64,000 nucleotides of DNA from positions 186,001-250,000 of the forward strand of contig NZ_RFFM01000001.1 of NCBI RefSeq assembly GCF_003696365.1. Direction: 5' to 3'. A model generated the notes under the pieces. It saw only the letters and a program-made list of their open reading frames with translations, was not told the origin of the DNA and searched no databases. This document shows, piece after piece, positions 43,410 to 51,687 of this stretch. Position numbers and translations under genes: made by a program. Position 1 is the first letter of the stretch, and every line of letters begins with the position of its first letter. Source of the stretch: Stutzerimonas zhaodongensis. GTDB lineage: Bacteria > Pseudomonadota > Gammaproteobacteria > Pseudomonadales > Pseudomonadaceae.

Positions 43410-44494
43410 TGAAAATTGGCGTGATCGGTGGCGGCCAGCTCGGTCGCATGCTGGCCCTGGCAGGAACTCCGCTGGGTATGAATTTCGCATTCCTCGATCC
43501 TGCGCCGGACGCTTGTGCGGCGGCCCTGGGGGAGCATCTTCGCGCCGATTATGGCGATCAGGACCATCTGCGCCAGCTGGCTGACGAAGTCGACCTGGTG
43601 ACCTTCGAGTTCGAGAGCGTGCCGGCTGAAACGGTCGCATTTCTCTCGCAGTTCGTACCAGTTTATCCAAGCGCCGAGGCGCTGCGCATCGCCCGCGATC
43701 GTTGGTTCGAGAAGTCGATGTTCAAGGACCTCGGTATTCCCACGCCCGAGTTTGCCGATATCCAGTCCCAGGCCGATCTCGATGCTGCCGCGGCCAACAT
43801 CGGTCTGCCAGCCGTGCTCAAGACCCGTACGCTCGGCTACGACGGCAAAGGCCAGAAGGTGCTGCGCAAGCCCGCTGACGTCACCGGCGCCTTTGCCGAG
43901 CTTGGCAGCGTGCCCTGCATTCTCGAAGGTTTCGTGCCTTTCACCGGTGAGGTGTCGCTGATTGCCGTGCGTGGGCGTGACGGCGAAACCTGTTTCTACC
44001 CGCTGGTTCACAACACCCATGAAGAGGGGATCCTGCGGTTGTCGGTTGCCAGCAGCAATCACCCTCTGCAGATCTTGGCTGAAGATTACGTCGGGCGAGT
44101 GCTGAACGAGCTGAATTATGTCGGTGTGCTGGCCTTCGAATTCTTTGAGGTCGACGGCGGGCTCAAAGCCAATGAAATTGCGCCCCGTGTGCACAATTCA
44201 GGTCACTGGACCATCGAGGGCGCCGAGTGCAGCCAGTTCGAAAATCATCTGCGTGCCGTTAGCGGTCTGCCGCTGGGATCGACGGCGAAGCTGGGCGAGA
44301 GCGCCATGCTCAACTTCATCGGCGAAGTGCCTGACGTGGCAAAAGTCATCGCCGTCGAAGACTGCCATTTGCACCATTACGGCAAGGCGTTCAAGGTCGG
44401 GCGCAAGGTCGGGCACGCCACGCTGCGCTGCCCGGACCGAGCCACACTTGACCGCCAGATCACCGCTGTCGAGTCGTTGATCGCCCGGGACTAG
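43409..44494 (+). CDS. purK: N5-carboxyaminoimidazole ribonucleotide synthase
   Basis: A 361-residue ATP-grasp enzyme. N-terminal GGGQLGRMLALAG, the ATP-grasp glycine loop (KTRTLGYDGKGQKVL), and a metal-binding EIAPRVHNSGHWTIEG stretch near residue 255 are clear. It makes N5-CAIR from AIR, ATP and bicarbonate for PurE. Second gene of purEK, translationally coupled with purE. Confidence 0.97.
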   Translation: MKIGVIGGGQLGRMLALAGTPLGMNFAFLDPAPDACAAALGEHLRADYGDQDHLRQLADEVDLVTFEFESVPAETVAFLSQFVPVYPSAEALRIARDRWFEKSMFKDLGIPTPEFADIQSQADLDAAAANIGLPAVLKTRTLGYDGKGQKVLRKPADVTGAFAELGSVPCILEGFVPFTGEVSLIAVRGRDGETCFYPLVHNTHEEGILRLSVASSNHPLQILAEDYVGRVLNELNYVGVLAFEFFEVDGGLKANEIAPRVHNSGHWTIEGAECSQFENHLRAVSGLPLGSTAKLGESAMLNFIGEVPDVAKVIAVEDCHLHHYGKAFKVGRKVGHATLRCPDRATLDRQITAVESLIARD

Positions 44495-44549
44495 CCCTCC
44501 GGCCGTCTGGCTTGTTTCATCCTCCGGCGAACTGGCAAGCGCTCCTCAT

Positions 44550-44580
44550 GTCCGAGAGTACGTGACGTAAATTCTCGGAC
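44550..44580 (+). promoter_or_regulatory. nested inverted repeats before the GlsB-like gene
   Basis: Outer repeat GTCCGAGA (44550-44557) / TCTCGGAC (44573-44580), and within the loop TACGT-G-ACGTA (44559-44569). The structure ends directly before the ribosome binding site (ttaaggaga). It could be a 5' hairpin or an operator. Confidence 0.5.
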
Positions 44581-44596
44581 CTTAAGGAGACTGCCA

Positions 44597-44848
44597 ATGG
44601 GCATCATCGGAACTATCATCATCGGCCTGATCGTAGGTCTCATCGCACGCTTCCTGAAGCCGGGTAACGACAGCATGGGCTGGATCATGACCATCCTGCT
44701 GGGTATCGGCGGTTCGCTGCTGGCCACCTATGGCGGTCAAGCGCTGGGTCTTTATGAGGCGGGTGAAGGTGCGGGCTTTATCGGCGCAGTGGTCGGTGCG
44801 ATCATCCTGCTGGTAATCTACGGCATGGTTAGCGGCCGTAAACACTGA
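44597..44848 (+). CDS. GlsB/YeaQ/YmgE-family small membrane protein
   Basis: An 83-residue protein with ribosome binding site ttaaggagactgcca. It has three hydrophobic segments: GIIGTIIIGLIVGLIARFL, GWIMTILLGIGGSLLATYG and FIGAVVGAIILLVIYGMV. This is the transglycosylase-associated (GlsB/YeaQ/YmgE) family, whose members are inner-membrane proteins often induced by stress; molecular function is unknown despite the family name. An unusual double inverted repeat lies right before its ribosome binding site. Confidence 0.9.
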   Translation: MGIIGTIIIGLIVGLIARFLKPGNDSMGWIMTILLGIGGSLLATYGGQALGLYEAGEGAGFIGAVVGAIILLVIYGMVSGRKH

Positions 44849-44898
44849 TACGCCCAGGGCCGCGCCCTGCGGCCCCGTTCTACCACCGCTTGGTTGCC

Positions 44899-45429
44899 AT
44901 GCGCCAGATAGCCCTTTCCCTCCTGCTTCTCATACATTCCTTTGCTTACGCGGCTCCAGCCGAGCTCGATTGGCTTGAACTGATGCCTCCCGAAGACCGC
45001 AAGGCTTTGGAGGAAATGCCTGAAATCGAACATGATTCACCCGAATCGGATGGTTTCAGTGATCAGGGCGGGCTCAAGCAAGGCGCCGGTTTGCCGGAGG
45101 TGATGTATTCGGCCAAGACCGTATCGGCGCTGGACGGCAAGCGTATCCGCCTGGGCGGTTATCCAGTTCCGCTGGAAACCGACAACAAAGGCCGCAGTAC
45201 GGAGTTCTTCCTTGTCCCTTATCCAGGGGCCTGCATCCATGTTCCGCCACCGCCGCCTAATCAGATCGTCATGGTTCGCTATCCGGCCGGCGTCATGCTG
45301 GACGACATCTATGCGCCGCTTTGGGTGGACGGAACGCTGAAGATCGAACCGGTCAACAACGATCTGGCTGAAGCGGCCTACGCTATTTCCGACGCTGAAG
45401 TGATTCTTGTGGACGAAAGCGATTTCTAG
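44899..45429 (+). CDS. DUF3299 exported protein
   Basis: A 176-residue protein with signal peptide MRQIALSLLLLIHSFAYAAPA. The body contains GKRIRLGGYPVPLE, EFFLVPYPGACIHVPPPPPNQIV and an acidic N-terminal stretch, matching DUF3299 proteins, which in pseudomonads often accompany ABC-type export systems but here stand alone. A Cys in the PGACIHVPPP loop is conserved in the family. The stop codon overlaps the GTG start of the next gene by one base. Its role is unknown. Confidence 0.8.
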   Translation: MRQIALSLLLLIHSFAYAAPAELDWLELMPPEDRKALEEMPEIEHDSPESDGFSDQGGLKQGAGLPEVMYSAKTVSALDGKRIRLGGYPVPLETDNKGRSTEFFLVPYPGACIHVPPPPPNQIVMVRYPAGVMLDDIYAPLWVDGTLKIEPVNNDLAEAAYAISDAEVILVDESDF

Positions 45430-46115
45430 TGAGCGCTCCCATGCGACTTGCAGCATCTCAGCGCCGAGCGTTTCGAGAGTTGGCATCCCACACCGAGGGG
45501 ATCGACCAGGCGGTGTATCAGGCGCTGGGAAAAGATCCGCTGGAGCCGATCATCGGGCTCGGGCCGGCTGACGCGCCCCTCGCTTTTTTCGGGCGCGATC
45601 CCGGTCGCGAGGAGGTTCGCTACGCGGAGCCCTTCATCGGCAGCGGCGGCCAACTGGTGCGACGTGGCCTGTATCGACACTTGTATGGCGCGGACATGCC
45701 CGACTTCGAGGCGAGCCGGTCGGTGGGTGATGGCTACTTCTGGATCAACACCGTGCCCTACAAGCCGGTCGGCAATCGCGCCTGGTCGATGGCGGTCAAG
45801 CGCCGCTTCCATCCATTGATGCGCCAGCTGTTAATCGACAACTGGCACGGTCGCGACATCGTCACGCTGGGGCGTGAAGCCTTCCTCTGGTTTGGGCTGG
45901 ACCAGCCACGGGTGGAAAGGCAGCGGCTCGAAGGATTCTGGCAACGAGACGACCGCTTCTCCGCTCACTGCGATATCGAACTGGCTTCAGAACAAGGCAG
46001 TTCGCGTCAGTTTCGTCTGCATCCGCTGCCACATCCCTCACCGCTCAACGTGATCTGGTTCAAGCGCTTTCCGGCACTGCTGGAAGCGCGACTGCAACAG
46101 CTGCTTGGCCGATAA
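45429..46115 (+). CDS. uracil-DNA glycosylase superfamily protein
   Basis: 228 residues from a GTG that overlaps the upstream stop; ATG 45441 is an alternative. Motif A-like AFFGRDPGREEVRYAEPFIG and the motif B-like HPLPHPSPLN near the C-terminus mark the UDG superfamily (mug/family-4-like fold). No [4Fe-4S] cysteine set is seen. It may excise uracil or another damaged base; this branch is poorly characterised. Confidence 0.78.
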   Translation: MSAPMRLAASQRRAFRELASHTEGIDQAVYQALGKDPLEPIIGLGPADAPLAFFGRDPGREEVRYAEPFIGSGGQLVRRGLYRHLYGADMPDFEASRSVGDGYFWINTVPYKPVGNRAWSMAVKRRFHPLMRQLLIDNWHGRDIVTLGREAFLWFGLDQPRVERQRLEGFWQRDDRFSAHCDIELASEQGSSRQFRLHPLPHPSPLNVIWFKRFPALLEARLQQLLGR

Positions 46116-46117
46116 CT

Positions 46118-47197
46118 TCAAATATCGGCGCCGTGACGGCGCATGAAACTCAGATCGAGATGGTTCTTCCAGACGCCAAACACGTCGCCTTCGGCTGCCA
46201 GCCCAGCCCAGCTCAACATCGCACCTCCTTGGCCATCAGCCAGCAGAGCGAGGGTGTGTGCCTGCGGGTGATAGCGGCGCAGCGGTTGGCCGATGGCAAC
46301 CAGAGAGAGGTTGGTTGCCAGCACCCGTGCCTGGCGTACGGCATGCACACCGTTCCGCGCAACGCCGGGCATACTCGCGCAGTCGCCGCTGGCGAATACA
46401 TGGGGATGTGAACGGCTCTGCAGCGAAGGTGAAACCTCGACGAATCCCTGCCCATCGAGCCGCAAACCTGATTCGCGCAGCCATTCCAATGGACTGGGTC
46501 CGGTTGCGACGACCAGCCGTCGGCCGCGCCAGCACTGTTCACCGTTCCCGATCAGCGTGTTGCCGTCCACACTATGGATTGGCGTATGTTCGCTGACCGT
46601 GACGCCAGCTGCGCCGAGATGGCGCAGCGCCAGGCGGCGAAGGCGCGGCGCATGGTCGATCAGCAGCTCGCCCGCGGTGAACAGGCTGATTGCGGGTACG
46701 CGCCCCGACATGGCCAGCGCCAGCTCGACACCTGCCGCCCCGCCGCCAAGAACGGCGACCGGTTCAGGCGCTTCTTCCCACTGCTGCCAGCGACGGATGA
46801 AATCTGCGAAGGGCTTTACCGAGAGCATCTCCATGCCGTCACCGGTCTGCTCTGGTACCCAAGGCAACGATCCGAGGTTGAGCGACAGCCAGGTGCTGCG
46901 CAGGCTGACGCCCGTTGCCAGCAACAGTTCGGGTGTTTCGGGTTGCAGCGCGACGATGGTGCCCTGGACGAACTCCACGTCAGCCGCCGCGCATAGCTTG
47001 GGCAGCGCCACGCGGCACTGACGAGGTTGATAACGTTCGGCTACCACGCCGGGCATCATTCCGGAATACCAGGCATGAGGCTCTGCCGACACAAGCCCGA
47101 TCCGGCCCATGGGGCGGTCACGGCTGGCCCACTGTCGAATCACGCCGAGGTGACTGTGTCCGGCGCCGGCAAGGAGCAGATCGAAGTCAGTGTTCAT
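46118..47197 (-). CDS. FAD-dependent pyridine nucleotide-disulfide-type oxidoreductase
   Basis: A 359-residue flavoprotein. The N-terminal FAD motif is LLLAGAGHSHLGVI, the NAD motif PVAVLGGGAAGVELALAM (near residue 146), and FASGDCASMPG binds FAD near 265. The HSHLGVIRQWA start and the absence of a redox CxxxxC fit the NDH-II-like group that is often fused or linked to SelD (selenophosphate synthetase); no selD or selenouridine gene is in the window. Its electron acceptor is unknown. It is convergent with the UDG-like gene. Confidence 0.82.
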   Translation of the reverse strand: MNTDFDLLLAGAGHSHLGVIRQWASRDRPMGRIGLVSAEPHAWYSGMMPGVVAERYQPRQCRVALPKLCAAADVEFVQGTIVALQPETPELLLATGVSLRSTWLSLNLGSLPWVPEQTGDGMEMLSVKPFADFIRRWQQWEEAPEPVAVLGGGAAGVELALAMSGRVPAISLFTAGELLIDHAPRLRRLALRHLGAAGVTVSEHTPIHSVDGNTLIGNGEQCWRGRRLVVATGPSPLEWLRESGLRLDGQGFVEVSPSLQSRSHPHVFASGDCASMPGVARNGVHAVRQARVLATNLSLVAIGQPLRRYHPQAHTLALLADGQGGAMLSWAGLAAEGDVFGVWKNHLDLSFMRRHGADI

Positions 47198-47419
47198 GGT
47201 GCATCAGAAAAAGGCTGATGCGGCTGGAGACGGGCGTACGCAAACTACCAAACAGCTGGGCTGCATCCATGGCAAGCGTCCTTCGAGCGTTACGGTCCAC
47301 CTCCGGACGGCGCACCGGACAGGCGCGCCGCGCTACGGCAAGGTGTTGTCGCCAGTATAGACGCTGCGCGGCAGCCAGCTCTTCACGGTGTTCGTGTTGC
47401 AGGTGCTGATCCTGCTCCC

Positions 47420-48310
47420 CTATAGCGGCTCGACCCCTATCGAGACGCTGAGCGTGTGGCTTGCCCCCGGCTCAAGGCAAACCATATCGCTCATCACGTT
47501 CGCGGTTTCGATGCAAAGCATGCGCTGCCAGGCGTCGTCGGCGAATTGGGATAGCCGCTTCGCCTTCTCGATCCAGGGATTCCAAAGCACTGCGGATTGC
47601 GAGCCGCGAGTTTCGAGAGTGATGCGCCGACCTGCGCCCGTATCGCAGAGGGACAGCGTAGGCGGCAGGTCCAAATAGATGCGGTCGGTCTCGCCTGTAA
47701 ACAGCAGGTTCCCTTCCTGTTTGCGCTGTTCCCAGCCCTCGAGTGTCTCGATGTACGGACGACCATCGAGGCCCTCGACCGTGACCTGATGAATGTCGCT
47801 GATGGCGAAGTAGCTATGCAGCGCCTGTGACAACGCCACCGGCGTGTCGCCTCTGTTATGACTGGCAAGCGACAGGTGCAGCCGCTGATCGAGTCGAATT
47901 GTCAGGGTAGGCTCGACGGCATGCGGCCAATCGGGCAAGGCGTTCGGGTCCGCACAGACGAATTCCAGTGTTCCCCCATCGACGTCGCTGTAGGAATTCT
48001 TAAGCGTCCAGTCGATGCCCCGCACCAGGCCATGGGCGGGCGGCTGGCTGCCCTCGAAACCATCCTGTATGGCCTGAGGATTGCGCGCGAGGTCGCCGAA
48101 CCATGGCCAGCAGACCGGAACGCCACCACGTACCGGCTGGCCACGGACGAACGAGGCTTCTTCGCTCAGCCAGATGATCGGCAGGCCTGGCCCGCGGGTG
48201 TAGCTGAGAACCTGTGCACCCTGTTCGGCGACCACCAGCTCGGCGTCGTCGTGGCGGATGCGCCAGCAGGCGAGTTGGTCCATTTCGATGCGCTGGATAT
48301 CGACGGGCAT
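47420..48310 (-). CDS. D-hexose-6-phosphate mutarotase (YeaD type)
   Basis: A 296-residue galactose-mutarotase-fold enzyme; start at 48310, the rest of the frame upstream lacks a ribosome binding site. Signatures: GVPVCWPWFGD, HGLVRGIDW and SQALHSYFAISD (catalytic His region near 170), VLWNPWIEKA and CIETANV. Interconverts alpha and beta anomers of hexose 6-phosphates. Located before the ABC amino acid transporter operon on the same strand but separated by its terminator. Confidence 0.92.
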   Translation of the reverse strand: MPVDIQRIEMDQLACWRIRHDDAELVVAEQGAQVLSYTRGPGLPIIWLSEEASFVRGQPVRGGVPVCWPWFGDLARNPQAIQDGFEGSQPPAHGLVRGIDWTLKNSYSDVDGGTLEFVCADPNALPDWPHAVEPTLTIRLDQRLHLSLASHNRGDTPVALSQALHSYFAISDIHQVTVEGLDGRPYIETLEGWEQRKQEGNLLFTGETDRIYLDLPPTLSLCDTGAGRRITLETRGSQSAVLWNPWIEKAKRLSQFADDAWQRMLCIETANVMSDMVCLEPGASHTLSVSIGVEPL

Positions 48311-48405
48311 GGGCGGTCTCTTGGTCGTGGGTGAGTAGAGCGTCTGACTGCTAGGTCGCTGCAGGATTCCGAGGTCAACGCCGCGGCGGTAAAACTGGCA
48401 GGCGT

Positions 48406-48435
48406 AAAAAAGGGCCGGCATCAGGCGCGGCCCTT
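48406..48435 (-). terminator. terminator of the basic amino acid ABC operon
   Basis: On the minus strand, AGGGCCG / CGGCCCT stem followed by TTTTTT, 20 bases after the last permease gene. Confidence 0.82.
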
Positions 48436-48454
48436 CATTGCTGCTGCTCGGTGG

Positions 48455-49144
48455 CTAGCGGCCCTGACAGGCGTCCACGCGCAGCCAGCGTTCCAGCAGT
48501 TTGAACCCCTGCATCAGGACGAACGCGATGATCAGGTAGATCAGGCCGGCAGTGAGGAACATTTCCTCGTGCTGGTACGTGCGCGCCGCGATCTTGCGTG
48601 CCATGCCGGTCAGCTCCAGCAGGGTGATGGTGCTCGCCAGGGCGCTGGCCTTGAGCATCAGAATCACTTCGTTACTGTAGGCCGGCAGGCCGATTCGCGT
48701 GGCGCGCGGCAGGATGATGTGTCGCAGCGCCTGGGAACGGGACATGCCCAGCGCGCGGGCCGCTTCGACTTCACCGGCGGGCACGTTCTGGATCGCGCCG
48801 CGCAGGATCTCGGCGATGTAAGCGGCCGTGTGCAATGTCATGGTGATGATGGCGCACCAGTACGGATCGCGCAGGAATGGCCACATCCAGCTCTGGCGAA
48901 CCACCTCGAACTGGGCCATGCCGTAGTAGACAAGGAACAGCTGGACCAGCAACGGCGTGCCGCGGAAAAAGAAGATGTAGCCATAGGGCAATGCACGCAC
49001 CGCAAGCAGGCGCGAGGAACGCGCAATGCCCAGCGGCAGCGCAAGGATCAACCCTGCAACCACCGAAACGCCGACCAGTTGCAACGTCAGCCAGGCGCCC
49101 TCTAGAAAGCTTGGTAGCCACTTGATGAACAATTCCCAGCTCAT
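48455..49144 (-). CDS. amino acid ABC transporter permease (HisM-like)
   Basis: A 229-residue inner-membrane permease with about five helices. The EAA loop is EAARALGMSRSQALRHIILPRA, which contacts the ATPase. It belongs to the histidine/arginine/ornithine (HisM/ArtM) group. The start overlaps the stop of the upstream permease gene by four bases. Last gene of the operon 51442-48455. Confidence 0.93.
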   Translation of the reverse strand: MSWELFIKWLPSFLEGAWLTLQLVGVSVVAGLILALPLGIARSSRLLAVRALPYGYIFFFRGTPLLVQLFLVYYGMAQFEVVRQSWMWPFLRDPYWCAIITMTLHTAAYIAEILRGAIQNVPAGEVEAARALGMSRSQALRHIILPRATRIGLPAYSNEVILMLKASALASTITLLELTGMARKIAARTYQHEEMFLTAGLIYLIIAFVLMQGFKLLERWLRVDACQGR

Positions 49145-49836
49145 GCGGCACTCCTGACGAAGCCGCGGCCAGCGCGTTTTTCAAGAAAGTGCATACCGGT
49201 CATCGCGATTACCGTCAGGCCCAAATAGATGAGGGCGGCAACGACGAAGAAGGTGAACGGCTCTTTGCTGGCCGTCACGGCGATTTGCGAGCTGCGCATG
49301 ATCTCTTCCAGGCCGATCACCGAGACCAGCGCGGTGTCCTTCATCAGGATCATGAACAGGTTGCCCAGACCTGGCAGCGCCAGGCGCCACATCTGTGGGA
49401 GGATCAACTTGAGAAAGATCCGCCGCTTGCCCAGCCCCAGTGCGAGACCGGCTTCACGATGGCCCTTGGGGATGGCCAGCAGCGCGCCACGAAACACTTC
49501 GGTCGCATAGGCTCCGAAGCACAGCCCGAGGGCGATGGTGCCCGCGACGAAGGGGCTGAGCGCCAGATTGGCGATGCCGAACACTTCGCCAACTCCGCGC
49601 ACCAGGCTGATGGTGCCGAAATAGATCAGCAGTACCCAGAGCAATTCGGGCACGCCACGGACGATGGTCGAATAGGTGCCGCCGACCCAGCGCAGAGCTG
49701 CGTATGGCGAAGTTTTGGCCAGCGCACCCAGCAGCCCGAGCACCAAGCCCAGAGCGAGGGCCGCGACAGCCAGTTGAATGGTCATCCAGGTGCCGGCGAG
49801 CAACGCCGGACCGAATCCATGAAGGTCAGGAATCAT
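49141..49836 (-). CDS. amino acid ABC transporter permease (HisQ-like)
   Basis: A 231-residue permease paralogous to the following one, with the EAA loop REAGLALGLGKRRIFLKLIL. Forms a heterodimer with the HisM-like subunit. Between it and the binding-protein gene is a strong intercistronic hairpin (49851-49887), which probably lowers permease relative to binding-protein expression. Confidence 0.93.
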   Translation of the reverse strand: MIPDLHGFGPALLAGTWMTIQLAVAALALGLVLGLLGALAKTSPYAALRWVGGTYSTIVRGVPELLWVLLIYFGTISLVRGVGEVFGIANLALSPFVAGTIALGLCFGAYATEVFRGALLAIPKGHREAGLALGLGKRRIFLKLILPQMWRLALPGLGNLFMILMKDTALVSVIGLEEIMRSSQIAVTASKEPFTFFVVAALIYLGLTVIAMTGMHFLEKRAGRGFVRSAA

Positions 49837-49850
49837 AAGGGCTCAAACAC

Positions 49851-49887
49851 CAAAGCCCGGCCTACCATTATTGGCGGCCGGGCTTTG
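49851..49887 (-). terminator. intercistronic stem-loop between binding protein and permease genes
   Basis: Perfect 12-bp stem CAAAGCCCGGCC / GGCCGGGCTTTG with a 13-nt loop, directly after the binding-protein stop codon. There is no T-tract of note; it probably acts as partial terminator or as a barrier to 3' exonucleases. Confidence 0.7.
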
Positions 49888-49898
49888 ATTCAGACGGA

Positions 49899-50654
49899 TC
49901 AGTAAATGTCGAAAGGGAAGTACTTGGCGTTCAGTTTCTCGTAAGTGCCATCGGCTCTGATTTCCGCCAGGGCCTTGTTCAGCTTCTGGCGCAACTCGTC
50001 ATTACCCTTGCGCACCGCAATGGCGATCTTGTCGTTGTCGAACACCGGCTCGCCCTTGAACTCGAAGTTCTTGCCTGCATCGCTCTTGAGCCATTCCCAC
50101 TGTACGAAGGAGTCGGCAAGGATGCCATCAACCCGGCCCGAGGCCAGGTCGAGGTAGGCGTTTTCCTGGGTGTCGTAGAGCTTGATGTCCACGACCTTGT
50201 CCATGTTGTCCTCGAGCCACGTCCCGGCAATCGTTGCCCGCTGGGCGCCGATGGTCTTGCCTTTCAGATAGCTCTCGTCAGTCTTGAAGTCGACCGATTT
50301 GGGCGCCACGAACTGCAATTTGTTGGTGTAGTAATGATCGGTGAAGTCGACAGCGTTCTTGCGCTCTTCGGTGACCGACATCGAGGCGGCGAGGAAGTCG
50401 AACTTGCCGGCGTTCAGCGCGGGAATGATGCCGTCCCAGTCGGACGTTACCACTTCACACTCGACTTCCATCTTGGCGCAGAGGGCGTGCGCGACGTCCA
50501 GATCGAAGCCGACGACTTGGCCGCTGGCATCGATGAGGTTGAAGGGTGGGTACGCGCCTTCGGTACCGATGCGCAACTTGTCAGCGGCAAAGGCATTGGC
50601 GCCGAGCATCAGAGTGGCGGCGGCAGTCAGCAGAATCTTCTTATAGCTTTTCAT
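49899..50654 (-). CDS. periplasmic basic-amino-acid-binding protein (ArgT/HisJ-like)
   Basis: A 251-residue protein; start at 50654 after atggagcaacaccgc. Signal peptide MKSYKKILLTAAATLMLGANAFA. The mature protein, RIGTEGAYPPFNLIDASGQVVGFDLD and ALCAKMEVECEVV (with a conserved Cys pair), fits lysine/arginine/ornithine/histidine binding proteins. It captures the ligand and delivers it to the HisQM-like permease. Second gene of the operon after the ATPase gene. Confidence 0.93.
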   Translation of the reverse strand: MKSYKKILLTAAATLMLGANAFAADKLRIGTEGAYPPFNLIDASGQVVGFDLDVAHALCAKMEVECEVVTSDWDGIIPALNAGKFDFLAASMSVTEERKNAVDFTDHYYTNKLQFVAPKSVDFKTDESYLKGKTIGAQRATIAGTWLEDNMDKVVDIKLYDTQENAYLDLASGRVDGILADSFVQWEWLKSDAGKNFEFKGEPVFDNDKIAIAVRKGNDELRQKLNKALAEIRADGTYEKLNAKYFPFDIY

Positions 50655-50668
50655 GCGGTGTTGCTCCA

Positions 50669-51442
50669 TTAGCGATGGCTGGACATGAACTGTTTACAGC
50701 GTGCCGATTGGGGATTGTCGAACACCTGCTCCGGCGTTCCCTGCTCTTCGACCAGGCCCTGGTGGAGGAAGACCACCTCACTGGAAACCTGCTTGGCGAA
50801 GTTCATTTCATGAGTGACCAGCAGCATGGTGCGACCCTCATCGGCCAGCGACCTGATCACCGTAAGCACTTCTTGTACCATTTCCGGGTCGAGAGCCGAG
50901 GTCGGCTCGTCGAACAGGATCACCTTGGGCTGCATGGCCAGGGTGCGCGCAATCGCGGCGCGTTGCTGCTGGCCACCCGATAGCTGGTTCGGATAAACGT
51001 GGCGCTTGTCGGCGATACCGACTTTGGCGAGCAACGCCTCCGCTATCTCTGTCGCCTCGGCTTTGCTCTGGCCCAGCACGCGACGAGGCGCCTCGATGAT
51101 GTTGTCGAGCACGCTCATGTGCGGCCAGAGATTGAAGTTCTGGAACACGAAGCCCAGTTTGCTGCGCATCAGGTTGATCTGCTTGGCGTCCGCGGCAACC
51201 AGGTCGCCGTCTTTGGCGCGCTTGAGTCGCAGCTGCTCGCCGGCCACGAGGATTTCGCCCTCGTTGGGGTTTTCCAGCAGGTTGATGCAGCGCAGAAATG
51301 TGGATTTTCCGGACCCTGAAGAGCCGAGGATGGAAATCACGTCACCATCGCGAGCGGTCAGCGAGATGCCTTTGAGAACTTCCAGATCGCCGTAGCGCTT
51401 GTGCAGATTGCGGATTTCCAGTGCGGGTATGGCCTCGGCCAT
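50669..51442 (-). CDS. amino acid ABC transporter ATPase (HisP-like)
   Basis: A 257-residue ABC ATPase with ribosome binding site gaggaagctca. Walker [11 protein letters not shown]-loop [11 protein letters not shown], signature LSGGQQQR, Walker B VILFDEP and the H-loop VTHEMNF are all intact. It energises the histidine/arginine-type importer encoded downstream. First gene of the operon; a hairpin (GAACAG-GGGG-CTGTTC, 51460-51475) lies in its leader. Confidence 0.95.
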   Translation of the reverse strand: MAEAIPALEIRNLHKRYGDLEVLKGISLTARDGDVISILGSSGSGKSTFLRCINLLENPNEGEILVAGEQLRLKRAKDGDLVAADAKQINLMRSKLGFVFQNFNLWPHMSVLDNIIEAPRRVLGQSKAEATEIAEALLAKVGIADKRHVYPNQLSGGQQQRAAIARTLAMQPKVILFDEPTSALDPEMVQEVLTVIRSLADEGRTMLLVTHEMNFAKQVSSEVVFLHQGLVEEQGTPEQVFDNPQSARCKQFMSSHR

Positions 51443-51649
51443 TGAGCTTCCTCTTCTCGGAACAGGGGGCTGTTCCTGCTCCGTTTCTATGTAAATTGCG
51501 CTCCGGCCAACTGCTCGCCATCCTGGCGAGGCGCAAACCTAGCATGGGCGGGGGCATGCGCCAAGCGCGATGCGGCGCAGAGCGACGTGACCGCTCGGTC
51601 ACCCTTGCCGGGCCCTGACCTATAGAGTTACCTCCAGACAGGAAGTAAA

Positions 51650-51678
51650 GCAGGCCAGACCGCATGTCGCCCGCCTGC
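51650..51678 (-). terminator. possible terminator of the BCCT transporter gene
   Basis: GCAGGC / GCCTGC stem with a long loop just after the stop codon, followed on the minus strand by TTTACTT. Weak. Confidence 0.35.
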
Positions 51679-51687
51679 TGTTTGTTT

